A stretch of 64,000 nt of DNA, from NCBI GenBank assembly GCA_020726505.1, contig JAHLEZ010000014.1, positions 434,001 to 498,000 on the forward strand. Reading direction: 5' to 3'. The number at the start of each line of letters is the position of its first letter. Within the stretch, counting starts at the first letter, position 1. Positions 46,639-59,104 of this stretch are shown here, in pieces. This DNA comes from Leptodontidium sp. MPI-SDFR-AT-0119. Its lineage: Eukaryota > Ascomycota > Leotiomycetes > Helotiales > Leptodontidiaceae. Below the pieces are notes generated by a model, which had not been told where the DNA came from, ran no database searches, and worked only from the letters and a program-made list of their open reading frames with translations. The translations under genes were made by a program, and so were the position numbers.

Positions 46639-49600
46639 CTAATACCTCTTCCCACTCGGCTTCAACAACTCTCCAAACGCAAGATCCACTTGCTTCTTCA
46701 ACTCCTTGTAACTAACGATCATGCAGTCTTGATCGTCGCGACTTACAAGCTTGATCTGCTGGCTAGCCCCAGCATCAAGCTTGTTCATGCACTCCAGAAT
46801 GTGCGCCAAGTCAACGACTGGTTTCCCATCTGCGTTGACCTGATGGAAGACATAATCTCTGAATAATTTCAGGATGTACCGCTCCCCGACCTCGCTCCAC
46901 TTGACGTCTCCTTCGTACTCGGGGCGTTCATTGATCGTGCCAAGTTTGGCAATGAGACGGAAGAGGCGTCCATTCTCGAGTTCTTGACTGAGTGTGCCGA
47001 TCGCAGTGTCGTTTGCGTGTAGAGAGTTGTCATATGAGGTCATGATTTGGGTTGAGATGCCGCGGATGAATTCATTGAGGTCTTTGGTTTCGGGGGCGAT
47101 GGCGGGTGTCAAGAGCCACTCAACAGTGTCGCGGAACTCTACACTGTAGTTTCGCTTCAGACTCTCCAGAGAGGCCTTCAATGGCGTGTTGCTGGATGCG
47201 AGGGTAGGATTGTTTGTGGCAATTGATAATATTAATTTGCCGAATAGAATGAAGTCTTTCTGTTGAAGCTCGACCATCTGTGTATCGGCTTCGAACAGGA
47301 CGACATCGAGGATCGAACAGGCATTGAGGCGAATGCGATTCTTGTCTGTGACGAGAACCTTGCTTGGTTCCATGCATCGAGCTGCTAGATTCGCTGCATG
47401 GATGGCTTTGATAGCATTAGCTATCTGCACGATGTAGCCCCAGAGGATTTGTTCCGAGACTACAGCTGTTGCGACGCGGCTGCCATATCGATTGGTGCTT
47501 GGGAAATGTGCCTCCACTAGCGTCTTGGACAGGGGGTAGTAGTTGTAAACAAAGATAAGCGAGCTATCTCCAAAAGCTCTTGTGGTGAATGCATCGATCA
47601 CCGAGACCACACCAGCATTGTCAACTCTCTTCCAATTCTTGGCAGATTGAACCGCATTGGCGTTGCTAAGACGAAAGCCTGTTCTGTTAGCTTGTCACTG
47701 AATTCTGAAGATGAATCTGACCTTCAATTCGTCGCAAGACATAGGTGAGGCCATTCTTGCTCGAAACGGCCTTGTACACCCAACTTGGAAAGCCAAACAC
47801 AACAGCACTTTTGTGGTGGCTTGTATCTAATGGCACCAGGGTGTGATAATGCTCGACAACCGGAAGTTGAGAATCTGTCTTGTCAGAAGGAGCTTCCTGG
47901 GGATCGTGGGAAACGTACTTGGCATGACTTGACGTGCTGCCTCTGATTTCTTCTGCAAATCCTCTCGAAGATCGTTCGGCATGAAGAAATCGTGAGTATG
48001 TCTCTGATAAGCCAACAAATCTTGTCTATGCGCACCAATTGGGGCATAAAGATGGTATTGGAGCTGGAGATGTCAATTTATTTTTGCAGATCTGTCGTCT
48101 TTGGACAACTCACGGGCTGTGCAGGAGAAGCAAAAGCTGCCTGAGTCTGGAAGTAGCTCCCAGCATTGGTAGGAATGTTGTTTTCTTCAAGGTATGGGTT
48201 ATATGGAGCCGCTGGCATGGTTTGGTTCATGGACTGCATTGAAAATGGGTCATATGGTGTTTGAACTTCGGGTGCAGCTCCGTTCGCAAGGAGCTATTCT
48301 GGCAATTAGCAAACGGTGTTCGTCTCGGAACGGGCATGGTGTGCTTACACCATGAGAAAGGTCGTAATTCTGGGGCGTGAATTCTTTAATAGTTGCTGGG
48401 TTGAACATTGCCGGCTCAGAATCGGCGGGAGGATTTGGTGTTGTGGTACCTGGAATTTCAGCATGCGTTATAGCCAATGGAAGCTGTGATCTTACCTCCA
48501 AACCTTGGAGTAAAAGGTGCAGCATTCGCGGCCTGTGAAGATATTGTGGAGGTCTTTCCAGCTACCGAAAGAGTTGAGGGAGTGAACGAGGGAGAGTCGA
48601 CATTCAGAGATTTTTTTCTGTTTGCAATGTCAGCCATCATCAATTTATCGTTCGTTTGGCCACGAAGGAAAGTCAGCGTGGTGGAAAATTGGTTGAAGTC
48701 GGCCGAACTTGGGACGATAGAGGATCAGGAAGAGGCGATATGGCCCAACTTGGATTCGATGGCATGTATGGGTAGAAGCTCCAAACCACGGAGGCGGGTT
48801 CCAGAATTGGCTCCAAAAGGGCAAAAGGTCCATCGCAGCATCGATAAGAAACATGACATAGCAGGATTCCCACCCCATGCGAGTAATAGAGCCTCAAATA
48901 TGCCGGAATCGCAGAGCATAACGAGGAATGAGACAGACAGGCCTAACAGTTGTCTTTCGCGATTATCCAGAGATTGAAGCCACGACGCAAATCTTGGAAG
49001 TCCCAGCGCGGAAGAACTGGCCGCCGGAGATAAACAATGCCCAGAAGTTAACTGGTAAATAATCGACCTCGAAACAACCGCAGCTGAGATCTAGGACGGG
49101 CAGGTAGGTGTGACTCAACAACATTGAAAGGCAGAATGTATCTTCGGTTTGCCTGGCAAAGGTCGTGAATGCGTAGAAGTTCAAGGTGCAATTTGTGAAT
49201 GGTGTAGACAGCCTTAGGATTTCTCAATTCGGTAGTTTGAGAGCAAAAGGTATTTGAAAACAGAGTTGCGAGTCCAGAATTGTGAGCCCGACATGCAAGC
49301 TGATATCATGATAGGACAATCAAGTGCAAGCTTCAAGATTTTGAAAACTTGCCTGGGGGGATTTTTTTGGTGGGGATCGCCACTGATAAACATGACGCCG
49401 AGTGATGCTTGGATTTTTTCGTAGCTTTGTGTTCCACAAATTGCACATGCTCTTCGGACCTTCTTCAACATCCTTTAACCTCGACTCGTATACCTGACCT
49501 TATGAGCGTCATGGCTCATGGAAACGCGGTAAGAGCCGGGCACGTCGTATGCTGCAGTGGTATTTCCGTTGAAACCCAACTTGGCGTGGCCATCTGCACG

Positions 49601-50212
49601 TCACCAGTGCAGGGGCTCGAAGGTCCCGGCCGAGAACCCTTCTGCAATTCTCCGCAGATCTCGATACACACTGCTCGTTATATTGAAGTCTCTGAGACAA
49701 GCTCAAGGAGCGATTCTTGCCTTCCAAGCTTTGGATCCATGCCCCTCAAGGCTGATCCAATGCGAACACAGTTTCTTGGCCATGTACATCCCAGATCCAC
49801 ATGCCCGTTTGCCCAAGTAGTTTGCTCGGTCTCCAGTTATTGTATCCAGTATGTCCATCGAAGTCGTACCAGTCGAAATCCATCCCAGGAGTTCCGCGGA
49901 CCCAGCAGTTCCATTGTCCGGTTTCCGGAGGATCGAGAGAAATGTACTTACGAGTCTACCTGGGACATCATGGTTTTATTGGGATCATGGCTGAAGGCAC
50001 ATCCCGAGTCTTCCCATCGGCAATGGCCATATATCGTGACATTTCTGCAGAGTGTATCCTTCGAGTTTTCTGTATCGCGCCAAATCAGCGCCAATTCTCT
50101 GGTGTGTTGTTCTCCGTTCCATCCGCAACTGCCAGCACCTACCTCGTCCTTTGGGTCTCGGCGATCCTGCTGGCTTGCGCAGCTCTGGTGGATTGAATCG
50201 GGCTGAAGACAT
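46639..50212 (-). CDS. PAN3: PAN3, regulatory subunit of the PAN2-PAN3 poly(A) nuclease
   Basis: Eight exons: 50,212-50,143, 50,069-49,952, 48,617-48,496, 48,449-48,349, 48,293-48,114, 48,063-47,919, 47,874-47,722 and 47,678-46,639; phases agree throughout and give 642 residues. A CCCH zinc finger (CRNVTIYGHC then CAFSH) lies at residues 31-52. NVDSPSFTPS (about 66-75) is the PAM2-type motif that binds poly(A)-binding protein. From about residue 198 (QYHLYAPIGAHRQDLL) comes the pseudokinase, then a coiled coil and the C-terminal knob that binds PAN2. PAN3 brings the PAN2 nuclease to poly(A) tails in the cytoplasm. Intron 2 is 1334 nt, far longer than the others (42-73 nt). The ATG at 50,212 has A at -3; a GTAAGT upstream (about 50,417) suggests an intron in the leader. 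Confidence 0.95.
48618..49951 (-). other. Oversized intron 2 of PAN3
   Basis: 1334 nt with consensus donor GTAAGT, branch GCTGAC (48,634-48,629) and acceptor CAG. It separates the zinc finger from the PAM2 motif. Its inside has minus-strand stretches that look coding but are split between frames, for example GMDFDWYDFDGHTGYNNW near 49,850 and VRRACAICGTQSYE near 49,430. No family recognised. Confidence 0.75.
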
Positions 50213-52525
50213 GTTGTGCCTGCGTTCATGCGATCGTCCAGCTTCCTATCTGCCGCCGCCCGTTGACACAATGCGAAGTCTGTTCTTATGGTTAGCAGAG
50301 GCGGAACACGATTGGATTGTGCAAATAGCAGTGAGGCTCTTGCGACAAGAAGCGATGAAGGTGTGCAGCAGACAACAAAGCCAGCAACAGACAAAGCTTG
50401 GAGGACAAGAACTTACTTCAATCTGACAAACATTGCTTTGCTGCGGCTCTTGATACGATTGGTGTTGCCCGCCAAGGGGGTATTGGACACTTTGCCAACT
50501 GCCGCCAAAACGAATGCAACTATTCACAGATCCATTGGCGCCGAAGGGTGTGGTGGTTGATGTTGCGGTATGTAGGTGGTTAGGTTAGGTGGTGAGCTGG
50601 ACGTGAATGTTACATACGGTCGGTACGCGGGGAGAGTTGGAAAGGTGGAGTTGCACGCCCAGCCTGCCCTGCCTCAGCCTCAACCTGCGCGTTCTTAGCG
50701 CCGGAGAAAGAGTGTGGCTGGAGAGCCGATGAGGCTTGGGCACAGTACGATAGCGGCGGCGGCCGAATGATTAGCTTTATATCATTTGGCCCGCTAGATA
50801 TATTGGACATTTATTTCATTTTCATTTATATTTTCCTCTCCTTTTCGCCTCACTTTCTAAGCCACCTCTTTTGTTCGTCTGCCTTATTTTTGTACTGCGA
50901 TACTCTTTCCATAAAATGTTTACCTAAGAAAACGAAACAATCCCCAAGATACATAAGATAGCAATTCCAGGAACAGATATTAGCGAGCTTTCCGGGTCGC
51001 ATTCCTTGGCATTCGATTTTTGTTTTGACCGTTTATCCATATAGAAAAAGTCATATGACACACAGGTGATAACTTACTAAATTCCATGATTACGTTGCAC
51101 TAGGCAATAAAGTCCAACACTTCTCGACCACTTGCTTTTTATACTATTAAATACTTCATATCATCGTCATTGCAAATACAATCGTAGTCGTTCCGCTTTG
51201 CTGTCATCTCGCTCACCACTACCTAGCTCTGATGCAATTCACCTTTGGCCGGCCAGCTCTATATTTCCTATTTGGGACAAACAGATCGCTACCTCGCTTC
51301 CTCGATCTTTTGTTGCACGTCGTAGTTCTGAGCTCTCATGATTGAAACTCATAATCTCATCTCACATTTTATCTTGTCTCAAACCAACAAGATTGAACTC
51401 GCCGTATAGAATCTAGGACATTCCATCACTGTCTCACGCATGAGACTCATTCTACACCACGCCGTCTATTTTGATCACATGATTCATGAGCATGCTTCTG
51501 TGAGCTGTGAGCTGTGAGCCATGTTGTCTGTTGTCAGTCACGTTCCCTAGATGTTGCAGTCTTGTTTACTCGCTTGGGAAAAGGGGTTTTCCTCACCCAC
51601 GCTCTCAGAGCCGTATTCCGGACCCATCACAACCAAAACACCTCAACTCGTCTCACCTCTGCACTCAAAGCCTTTTTACTGATCCCCACAATGCTATCCG
51701 CCTCGTCAAAATCGACATTCTCATAACAAACCGCTAGATTGGCACCCGAGTCACACATCCATCCTCTTGTCAAAGTTTCCTGCCGTTGAGCCGTATTCAT
51801 GACTTGATTCATGAATCTTGCTTGAAGTTCTGCCATCAACAAATTTCACGTTCTCAACAGCCGTTGAAATAAAGTAGAAATAAAGTTGCCCAGCTAACAC
51901 AAGAAACACAGTATCTCCGAAAAGGGATGACAAATCCGACTCTTGGTCTTCATCAAACAGCCGAGTGTCATTGCTCGGCGTGATATTAAATCACCCCGAG
52001 CACATGTTCTACAGCTTTCGGTCAACCTCGTTCTTGCTGCACATCTTCGAGCATTGGCTAGATGTCCTGAGGTTTTTCTTGTTGATTTGTAAGATGATTC
52101 TCAGGACAAGGCCCAAAGCTGTTCGTGAGATTACACCCACTTAGCTGCTTTTGGGCAGTCAGGATGAGAGGCGCATGATATCCTCTATTTCCCCCGGAGA
52201 CTCCGCTCCATTTCTTTTTCAGATCTGGGTCTTGATTATCAACAATTATTTTTAGAGATTTTGCGCATTCTCGCACATTGGGTCCCACCGTGCGATTTAC
52301 GAGCCCGCCAAGATGGAGGTAGTTTTCCATCTACACTCGAAGAAATGTGTATATGAACAGTGTTCCTCCAATTTCCATGTCATACTTGACTCTCGTCCAG
52401 AAATTGTTTGATTCATCCTTGTGCTTTCCTCACTGCCACATCTTTATTGTGCTCCGAGAATACCCGCACACTCCATCTACTCTACACGCCTCTCTTACAA
52501 ATCTTTGACTCCAAATACCGCAGAA
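50213..52525. other. Intergenic region between PAN3 and a dehydrogenase
   Basis: 2.3 kb holding the divergent promoters of both genes. A 90-codon minus frame at 52,330-52,058 (MENYLHLGGLVNRTVG) has no recognised domain and no splice support. T-rich stretch at 50,805-50,890. Nothing else is supported. Confidence 0.45.
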
Positions 52526-53622
52526 ATGGTTGGAGAACTCGACCCAGATCAATGGAGCACCCCGTTCCTCGCTACAAAGACTCTCCGTCGAGATCCTTAT
52601 CCAGCCATCTCGCCTTCCAACCCAGCCAATTCTCAAAAAGATAGGATTATCATTATCACCGGAGCCAGCGTCGGTATCGGAGAGGTACTTCGAATTCAGC
52701 CCTCGAATCCTAATTGAATACGCTGACCTAGAATCAGGCCGCAGCCAAAGTCTGGGCTAGAGCAGGAGCCAAAGGGATTGTAGTCACATCTCGCAATATC
52801 GACAGCCTTAACAAGGTCGCCGATGAATTGCGAGTCATAAACCCATCAACCACAGTGCTAGCCATCAAAACTGACATTGTCAACGAGTCGGATGTCAAGA
52901 ATCTCTTTGTTGAAATACAACAGACTTTCGGCCGAGCAGCTGATGTCCTTCTCAATAATGCTGGGTATCTAGAAGATAGCAGCATCGCCGATACGCCTGT
53001 GGATACATGGTGGAAGGCAATGGTGAGTTCTCTCCTACCTTTCTTGTTTGGGTGTGGGAGGCGATGCTGACTCGGCTGGGAACAGGAAATCAATGTCAAG
53101 GGACTGTACAGCATGACGCATCATTTCATCAACTCCCAGCCTAATCCCAAGGAATCAACCGCGACAGTCATCACCGTCTCGTCAGGCCGGGCAGGATTCA
53201 CAACGGCAGACGGATCTGCTTACAACATCAGCAAAATTGCCGAGCAGCGCTTCAATGAACATCTACAGATCGGTAAACCCACATGATTCGTCTTTGTAGT
53301 TACTTGACCCCTTGCTTGAACTAAAACCTCTGCAGAGCTACCCAACCTCCGTACATTCACCACAATGCCAGGTATAGTTATGACAGCTATGCAACAAGAA
53401 GCCTTTTTCCCCTTTGCCAAAGATCATGTCGACCTCACCGGTATGCTGGCACTATATCTCGTGCAACCTAGGGCAGATTTCCTGAAAGGGAGTATGGTAT
53501 CTGTGAACTGGGACGTGGAAGAGTTGGAGGGGCATAAGGAAGAGATTGTTGAGAAGAAAGCATTGATGACGAGCTGGATGCCCATATTACCAATTAATGG
53601 CGGAAGGGGTCTTGGTGCTTGA
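52526..53622 (+). CDS. Short-chain dehydrogenase/reductase
   Basis: Four exons: 52,526-52,684, 52,738-53,022, 53,086-53,272 and 53,336-53,622 (introns 53, 63 and 63 nt), 305 residues. Classical SDR marks are all present: TGASVGIG (45-52) for NAD(P) binding, NNAG (126-129), the serine in VSSGRAG (about 180) and YNISK (Y194, K198) of the active site. It should reduce or oxidise a carbonyl/alcohol in the cytosol; the substrate cannot be told. The first ATG of the exon-1 frame at 52,421 would add 35 residues; the ATG at 52,526 was chosen because the protein from there starts like related fungal SDRs. Not visibly linked to a gene cluster. Confidence 0.9.
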
Positions 53623-54153
53623 TTTTGCAATCCTATCCTTGTGTTATCTTAAGTTTGTTTTGATTTCAATCTTCAGCGAGATTACTTTAGATCTAATAGA
53701 GACTTAAGATTCTTCATTTCATTATATACCATCCAAAGCTGTTTTATGCAGATTCTTATGTTGCTATCTATATTAGTTATTCCCAGTTCGTGGCTACGGT
53801 ATTTATTTATCTTTGCAAGGTTAATACCAGTTGTACAGCTTCTGTCAAGTTGCATTGGTCGCTTGTCTCCCACTATTTGGAAACCCAAATTGCCACACAA
53901 CAACAGATGGTTAGTATTCAGTAATTGTCTAATGTATGGGCTGCACTCGCGAGAAGCTACGTCATTCAGAGATTCAGCCACAGGTATATATGCCCCTCAA
54001 ATCAACACATTTGTTAATAGAATGTACACCGCCGCTCCCGAGGATCTCCCGATTTCCATGGTTGCTGCTACTTTTTTTTCTCCTGTGGAGCGTGATGAGT
54101 GTTTGTATTCAGTCCAAAGACTGGCACTCAATGTAGACCGGTCTCCTAGTGCT
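53623..54153. other. Intergenic region between convergent genes
   Basis: 531 bases between two gene ends facing each other. Frames on both strands (for example 53,746-54,171 plus) show no domain and probably lie in untranslated tails. Confidence 0.45.
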
Positions 54154-54486
54154 TCAACAACGGAAGAGTGACCAGCCATCGCCGGCACAGATGTTCATAG
54201 GCTTTGTTCCACCACCAGCCTTGCCGTTGCAGTCACGGACCATGAAGTCCTCTCCGCTATAAAAACGAAAGTTAATGTCTACTCATTTGGAACATGGAAC
54301 ACCTGTCCCAAGAAGAATGGTGGGAGTATGAGGGGACGTATATGCTTACCTATCTCCACCACCGTCCGTGTCAGTGTTAACTCCAACTTTGATATGGGCG
54401 TTGCCACATTTGGCTGAAACTCTCAAGGAGAAACGCTCGAAATTGCCATTCCACTTGCACCCATCGCAGCCAGAGAAGCCTCCCGC
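54154..54486 (-). CDS. Small cysteine-rich protein, start not resolved
   Basis: Two exons supported: down to 54,350 and 54,256-54,154, joined by a 93-nt GTAAGC...TATAG intron. The readable end runs from AGGFSGCDGC to WSLFRC with six cysteines, Gly/Asn-rich, which suggests three disulfide bonds and secretion. The frame stays open up to 54,651, but upstream residues do not look like a signal peptide; a CAG acceptor at 54,489-54,487 could mark the exon start. A second frame just upstream (MLAT, then a stop, then LILYYPLLPS) looks like a broken signal peptide, so the gene may be a pseudogene or have an unseen first exon. No family recognised. Confidence 0.45.
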
Positions 54487-54651
54487 CTGGGGAGTAAAAT
54501 CTATCAGTTCTTTGCCCTTGATGGGAGTAGAGGGTAATAGAGAATGAGTCAAGTAGCGAGCATAATGAAGATTGATGTATGATCGATGGAAGAAAAGAAA
54601 AGACCAGAGTTGATGGGCACAGTTGACTTTATACTTGATCTGCTTGAGCAT

Positions 54652-56319
54652 TTCACCGTTTAATTTCCACCCAATTTGGAAAAACTGAGTACCGTTTCAT
54701 AGACATGGCTATGACTAGTTACTTCTCGGGAGTGCCGATGTCATTCCTTTGACCTCCGGTACTAAGACTTACTGCTGATAACTTAGATCCGTGAAATCGA
54801 GGCTCCCCGCACTGTTATGGAACATGGGGTGTCTTGCCATAAGTGGAATGTCTGTTGCATATGTCTACTCCATCCGGAGCTAGCCCTTAAGGTTCAACGA
54901 GATGACTGAGGCCCAACAAAGTGACTTCTGCATCCCTTTCGCGCTCGGTGTACTTCATTTATCAGGAGCTTGCAAATGGGGCTGTCTACTACCAGCGCCA
55001 CCTAGCAAGCAGAAGAAGGCTTGCTCGGCTCGCGCAGAAGTGTAAAATCGGCACATTCCCATCTTTCAGATCGGGTTTGACAACGTCGCCGTGAGCCTAT
55101 CTCCCCAATGTGAAGTTGTGCCTCCTTCAGCCATATTCAAGCTCTCTTTCCTAACAACGCTCTCGTCTTCCAAGAGCGGTGCAAGTCAATTTTCGGGTCC
55201 CAAAACCGCGGCATCGGAGCCGCTTCCAAGCAACGGGTCGGTTCCAGGTCTCACAGGTACAGTAGGGCGATAATGCCATTGCAAGCAAGATAGACTTCAA
55301 GATAAAGTACGAGGCCCGCGTGTGGGAACACTCCGTCCGTACTTCCTAGGCGGGAAGATGCGCCTCAATAGAAGGCGCTGAAACGTCGCATGAAGAACAA
55401 ACAGCCTCTGAGGGAGGTGTAATTAATTCTATTGGTATCAAGCGACAGCTCCCCATTGCTGGGGCGGATGGATAGAGGCGCCTGCGGATGGATCATGGAC
55501 CTACCTCCCCACAAAACCAACACGGGCTCTTCGCGGGGAACAGTATGGTGTGCCCCCCCGGCTCTAACGTTAGTTTGGCGGGTTGACTTTAGGATTTCAC
55601 AACAAATCATTGTCTGAATCATGATTTGAAGACCATGATTGGATCCCACCGCTGTGGTCAGACAGACGATTCAAACGACGAACTTCCCCGCCGCCATCGC
55701 TTTGTGCCTGCCGTGCCTGGTGTTGCAGGAATTGAATTTCCTGCCACGCTTTTGTGGCTTTCTCGAACGTGGTGGCGGCTTATTGACTAGGTGTCTAGAT
55801 CGATTCCAAACCCAGAGCCAATCCAGTCCCCCATATCTCGGAATTGAGCTTGCATTTATAGCTTCTAGCTCATACATCACGATACCTTACACATGCAAGT
55901 GAAGATATCTAACAAGCTTCTCCTCTTCATGTATGCGGATTCAAAACACTATCTGCCATTTTGAACGATTAAATAGCGTTAAACTAATCTCAAGCTATCG
56001 AAGCCCCGCACGGACCCTCATGCCATCGAGAACGGATTCAGCATCGCCTAAGAACCGGGTTCACCTGCCGCCGCCATGCCGGCATATTCCAACAGCCACC
56101 ACAGCCACTACAAAATAAGATCCAAGATCGAGGTAAAAGTAGGGGGTGCCCGTCTTTGACTAAAACATGATGATAGATGAGCCCTGGAAGCATAAACATT
56201 TGCTGCAGAGAAGTTTCCGGCTCCAGCAGATGTCAGACCCCGAATAGTCTGCAACTCCTCTTGGGTTTTAACGATAAGCGAACGCAATCCGACGCACTTT
56301 CGAGGAATAGCACTTCAGT
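54652..56319. other. Intergenic region without recognised gene
   Basis: 1.7 kb. Only short frames (up to 94 codons, 55,365-55,649) without domains on either strand. Base composition is balanced. Confidence 0.45.
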
Positions 56320-57586
56320 ATGGCAAACGGAAGCCAGGAAAACGTCAACAAATTGGCAGGGATACAATGGGTTGTGACAGGATTGGCTCTTGTTTTCCTC
56401 GTGCTTCGATTATATTGCAAACGTACGTTGGGAAAAGGGTTTTGGTGGGATGACCATATCTTGATTGCTGCATGGGTTAGTACGCCTCGTGTTTTGCTAC
56501 ACCTCATTGCTGACACACACAACTCGGTAGGTGTGTCTTCTGGTCAATTGCGCCCTCGTTACTGAAGCGATATCTCACGGCCTAGGGAGACACATTGCTG
56601 AAATCGATCGCACCACGTTACCCTTGCTCCTCCAGCCATCTACTCACGCTGGCTTATTTTCTGTCATGGCGGCCGCTTTAAGCAAAACTTCATTTGCGGT
56701 TACGTTACTACGTCTCATGCCAGGTACTTGGCAGCGGGTTGCGCTATGGTTTATTATCGTTTCTATAAATGCAGTAATGGGAGTAGCTGGGATTTCTCTG
56801 TACATTCAATGCAGCCCTGTGGCACGGGTTTGGAACCGCACCATCCCTGGGACTTGCTGGCCGGCCCATAGGCAGACAACATTCGGAATGATTTCTGGCG
56901 GTATGTTTTTTTGTTTTTTGCCTTTGCTGCTCGTAGCTAACTTGTTGCGATGAAGGGTACTCTTCTGCAATGGACTTTATACTTGCTCTTTTGCCCTCGT
57001 ATTTGCTCTGGAATCTCCAAATGAAGAGGCAAGAGAAGCTCGGAGTTGTATTCGCAATGAGTTTGGGTGCATTGTAAGTTACCTCTCTGCCACGTCTGTG
57101 TCCTTCAATTACTGACTCGCGCTTCTTTCGTTGAAGAGCAGGTTGTTCAGGCATAGTCAAGGTTGTCTATCTGAAAAAGAAGGACAAATCAGATTTTACC
57201 TGTAAGTCTCGTCTGGATTTTGAATTTCCACTAGTTACCAGCTAAATTTGCTAGTCGTTGTCGCAGATTTCAAAATCTGCACTGCTGTGGAGTCCGCTAC
57301 ATCGATCATGGCTGCCTGTGTACCAGTCTTCCGAGTGCTTCTGAAGAAAGCTTTGACGCACCATCAGAGTTCCCGGAGCGACCTCCCACAGAACTATAGA
57401 TTGGGGTCAATGTATAAAAATACCGTGGTCATCTCAAGTCGTCAGTTAAAGTCTGGAGTAGGGAACCGCGACGATCAGAGTGATAGGAGTATTTTAGGCA
57501 GTTCCAGGGCGTTGGGGATATTGGAGACCCATGACGTTGAAATTCAGTTGAACAACAGAAGCGAAGGAGAGATAATTAAGTGTTAA
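56320..57586 (+). CDS. Fungal rhodopsin-family (Pth11-related) seven-helix membrane protein
   Basis: Five exons: 56,320-56,475, 56,531-56,900, 56,956-57,073, 57,137-57,201 and 57,267-57,586 (introns 55, 55, 63 and 65 nt), 342 residues. The family's marks are in order: N-terminal helix WVVTGLALVFLVLRLYCKR followed by the WWDDHILIAAW turn, HGLGRH after helix 2, SKTSFAVTLLRL, the CSPVARVWN loop with cysteine, DFILALLPSYLLWNLQM, and KICTAVESATSIMAACVPVFR at helix 7. The polar tail holds few features. Such proteins sit in the membrane and some act as surface sensors; ligand unknown. It faces a second family member at 60,308-59,105. Confidence 0.88.
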
Positions 57587-59104
57587 GTGTTGGCAATGTA
57601 TGCACTTTGGTCGTCTGCAATTCCATACGCTTTAGAAAATGTACTGTATCTTATATCGTCCAAGTCAACCTAGCAAACAAATTCTTTTCGAGATAAACAA
57701 TACCTTGCGTTACGTTTTGCAAATCCAAAATATTAAAGATAAACTGATTGTAAATAAATTTCTGTCATGTAATTCGAATGTGTCAGCGCAAAAGGAGAAA
57801 TTCCAGTCATTAGGGGCTGTGCCAAATGGCCTTCAAGAGACACTGGGAGGCCAAGTTGGGGAAGCCGCAAGACTTTGGGCTAAGATTTGACTGTTAAGAA
57901 ACACGTAATTAAAGAACTAAAATTACAAGTGTGGCTCGCAAGTAAATAAACAGACAGTCGGGTTTCACCAGACAACTCCAGAGATCCAACCCCAACTTGA
58001 ATTGTTCCCCCAAGCATGGCGCCTTCACCACATTCACAGCCACGGCTTACTAACTGCCTCTATACTCCTCAGACATCCCACTATCTAAACGACCTAGGGG
58101 ATACCAACCCGTCATGCCTTTCCCCTGGGCCTATCATCAACGATGCGAACTCCTTCAAATCTTTCTCCAAGAAATATATCACGAGCACCACGCTACCCGG
58201 GAACCACGCGCCCTATATTGGACGGGGTAGCCAAGAGAAGGTACGATATGATGGTGAAGGGGAGGCGGGGTGCCACCTTAACATAGAGAATATGCGAGTA
58301 CCCAGCGGCAGGGTTAACGAAGGGTTGCGGCCCGTGGCGTTCCCAAACTTAGAACATGGTACCACATATGACAACAGCAAAAAGTCCTGCTCTCAACGTC
58401 TGAAATCCTATCGTAATAGATTAACCGGAAGCGGATATGGCCTTTGCTATTCTCTCCTTAGCGTCACGTATGTATTTCGTCTCAACACCTAGGTACTGTC
58501 CCGCATGTCGGCCTTATATGAATTTGCGGTTTACAGCAGCCACAAAGCGGACAACGATTTCTAAATTAGTTTAAAGGCCTTAAAGATGGAATAAAACCCT
58601 TTCGTGATTATCAGAATCTCTAAGAGGTTGATAGTGAAGCTATAGTGACCGAAATTCTCCTGGGTCATAAAAGGAAGCTGCCTGTAGATTAGGCTCATAG
58701 GCGGCGACACGAACGTAATTATTTAATAGGAGGGTCTCAAGAGGTTCAAAAGTAGCCACGGAGTACGAGTTACATATTTATAAGTTGTTTGGATGTGCAC
58801 ATAAAGTTTAAATTATTTAAAGTCAAAGTAACCCCCATTTTTCTCGGCACAGTGGGTTTCTCGCTACGCAGGGACGGACGTTACCTATCCCTCCGTTTGG
58901 TGAGACAATGCCAGCGCTCCTTAAATCCATGGCCAAGTCTGAAACTCTGAAGGCGGATTCAAGCTGTTTTGTATGCGAGTGGGTTCATATTCGATGTACG
59001 TTTCTTATTGAGTTCGCCGGAGCCTCCATAGATGTCTTGCTAATTACAAAATTTGTCTGCGAATAATCCAGGACAAACAAAAGTCAACTATGAAAGAATT
59101 GACC
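57587..59104. other. Region between convergent membrane-protein genes with one orphan ORF
   Basis: 1.5 kb. A 158-codon plus frame at 58,016-58,492 (MAPSPHSQPRLTN) shows no domain, signal peptide or intron; it could be an orphan gene or chance. The stretch 58,500-59,050 has no frame worth listing. Confidence 0.4.
58016..58492 (+). CDS. Orphan ORF of 158 codons
   Basis: Starts with ATG in a fair context and runs to TAG without interruption. Composition is Ser/Asn/Gly-rich and hydrophilic, with two Cys near the middle. No family, signal peptide or membrane segment recognised. It sits alone between two convergent membrane-protein genes. Only its length supports it. Confidence 0.25.
   Translation: MAPSPHSQPRLTNCLYTPQTSHYLNDLGDTNPSCLSPGPIINDANSFKSFSKKYITSTTLPGNHAPYIGRGSQEKVRYDGEGEAGCHLNIENMRVPSGRVNEGLRPVAFPNLEHGTTYDNSKKSCSQRLKSYRNRLTGSGYGLCYSLLSVTYVFRLNT

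Noticed and set aside
49409..50206. 265-codon plus-strand frame
   Set aside because: Antisense to PAN3 exons 1-2 and intron 2, no domain; PAN3 exons are certain on the minus strand.
52058..52330. 90-codon minus frame before the dehydrogenase
   Set aside because: No domain, signal peptide or splice support; probably chance in promoter DNA.
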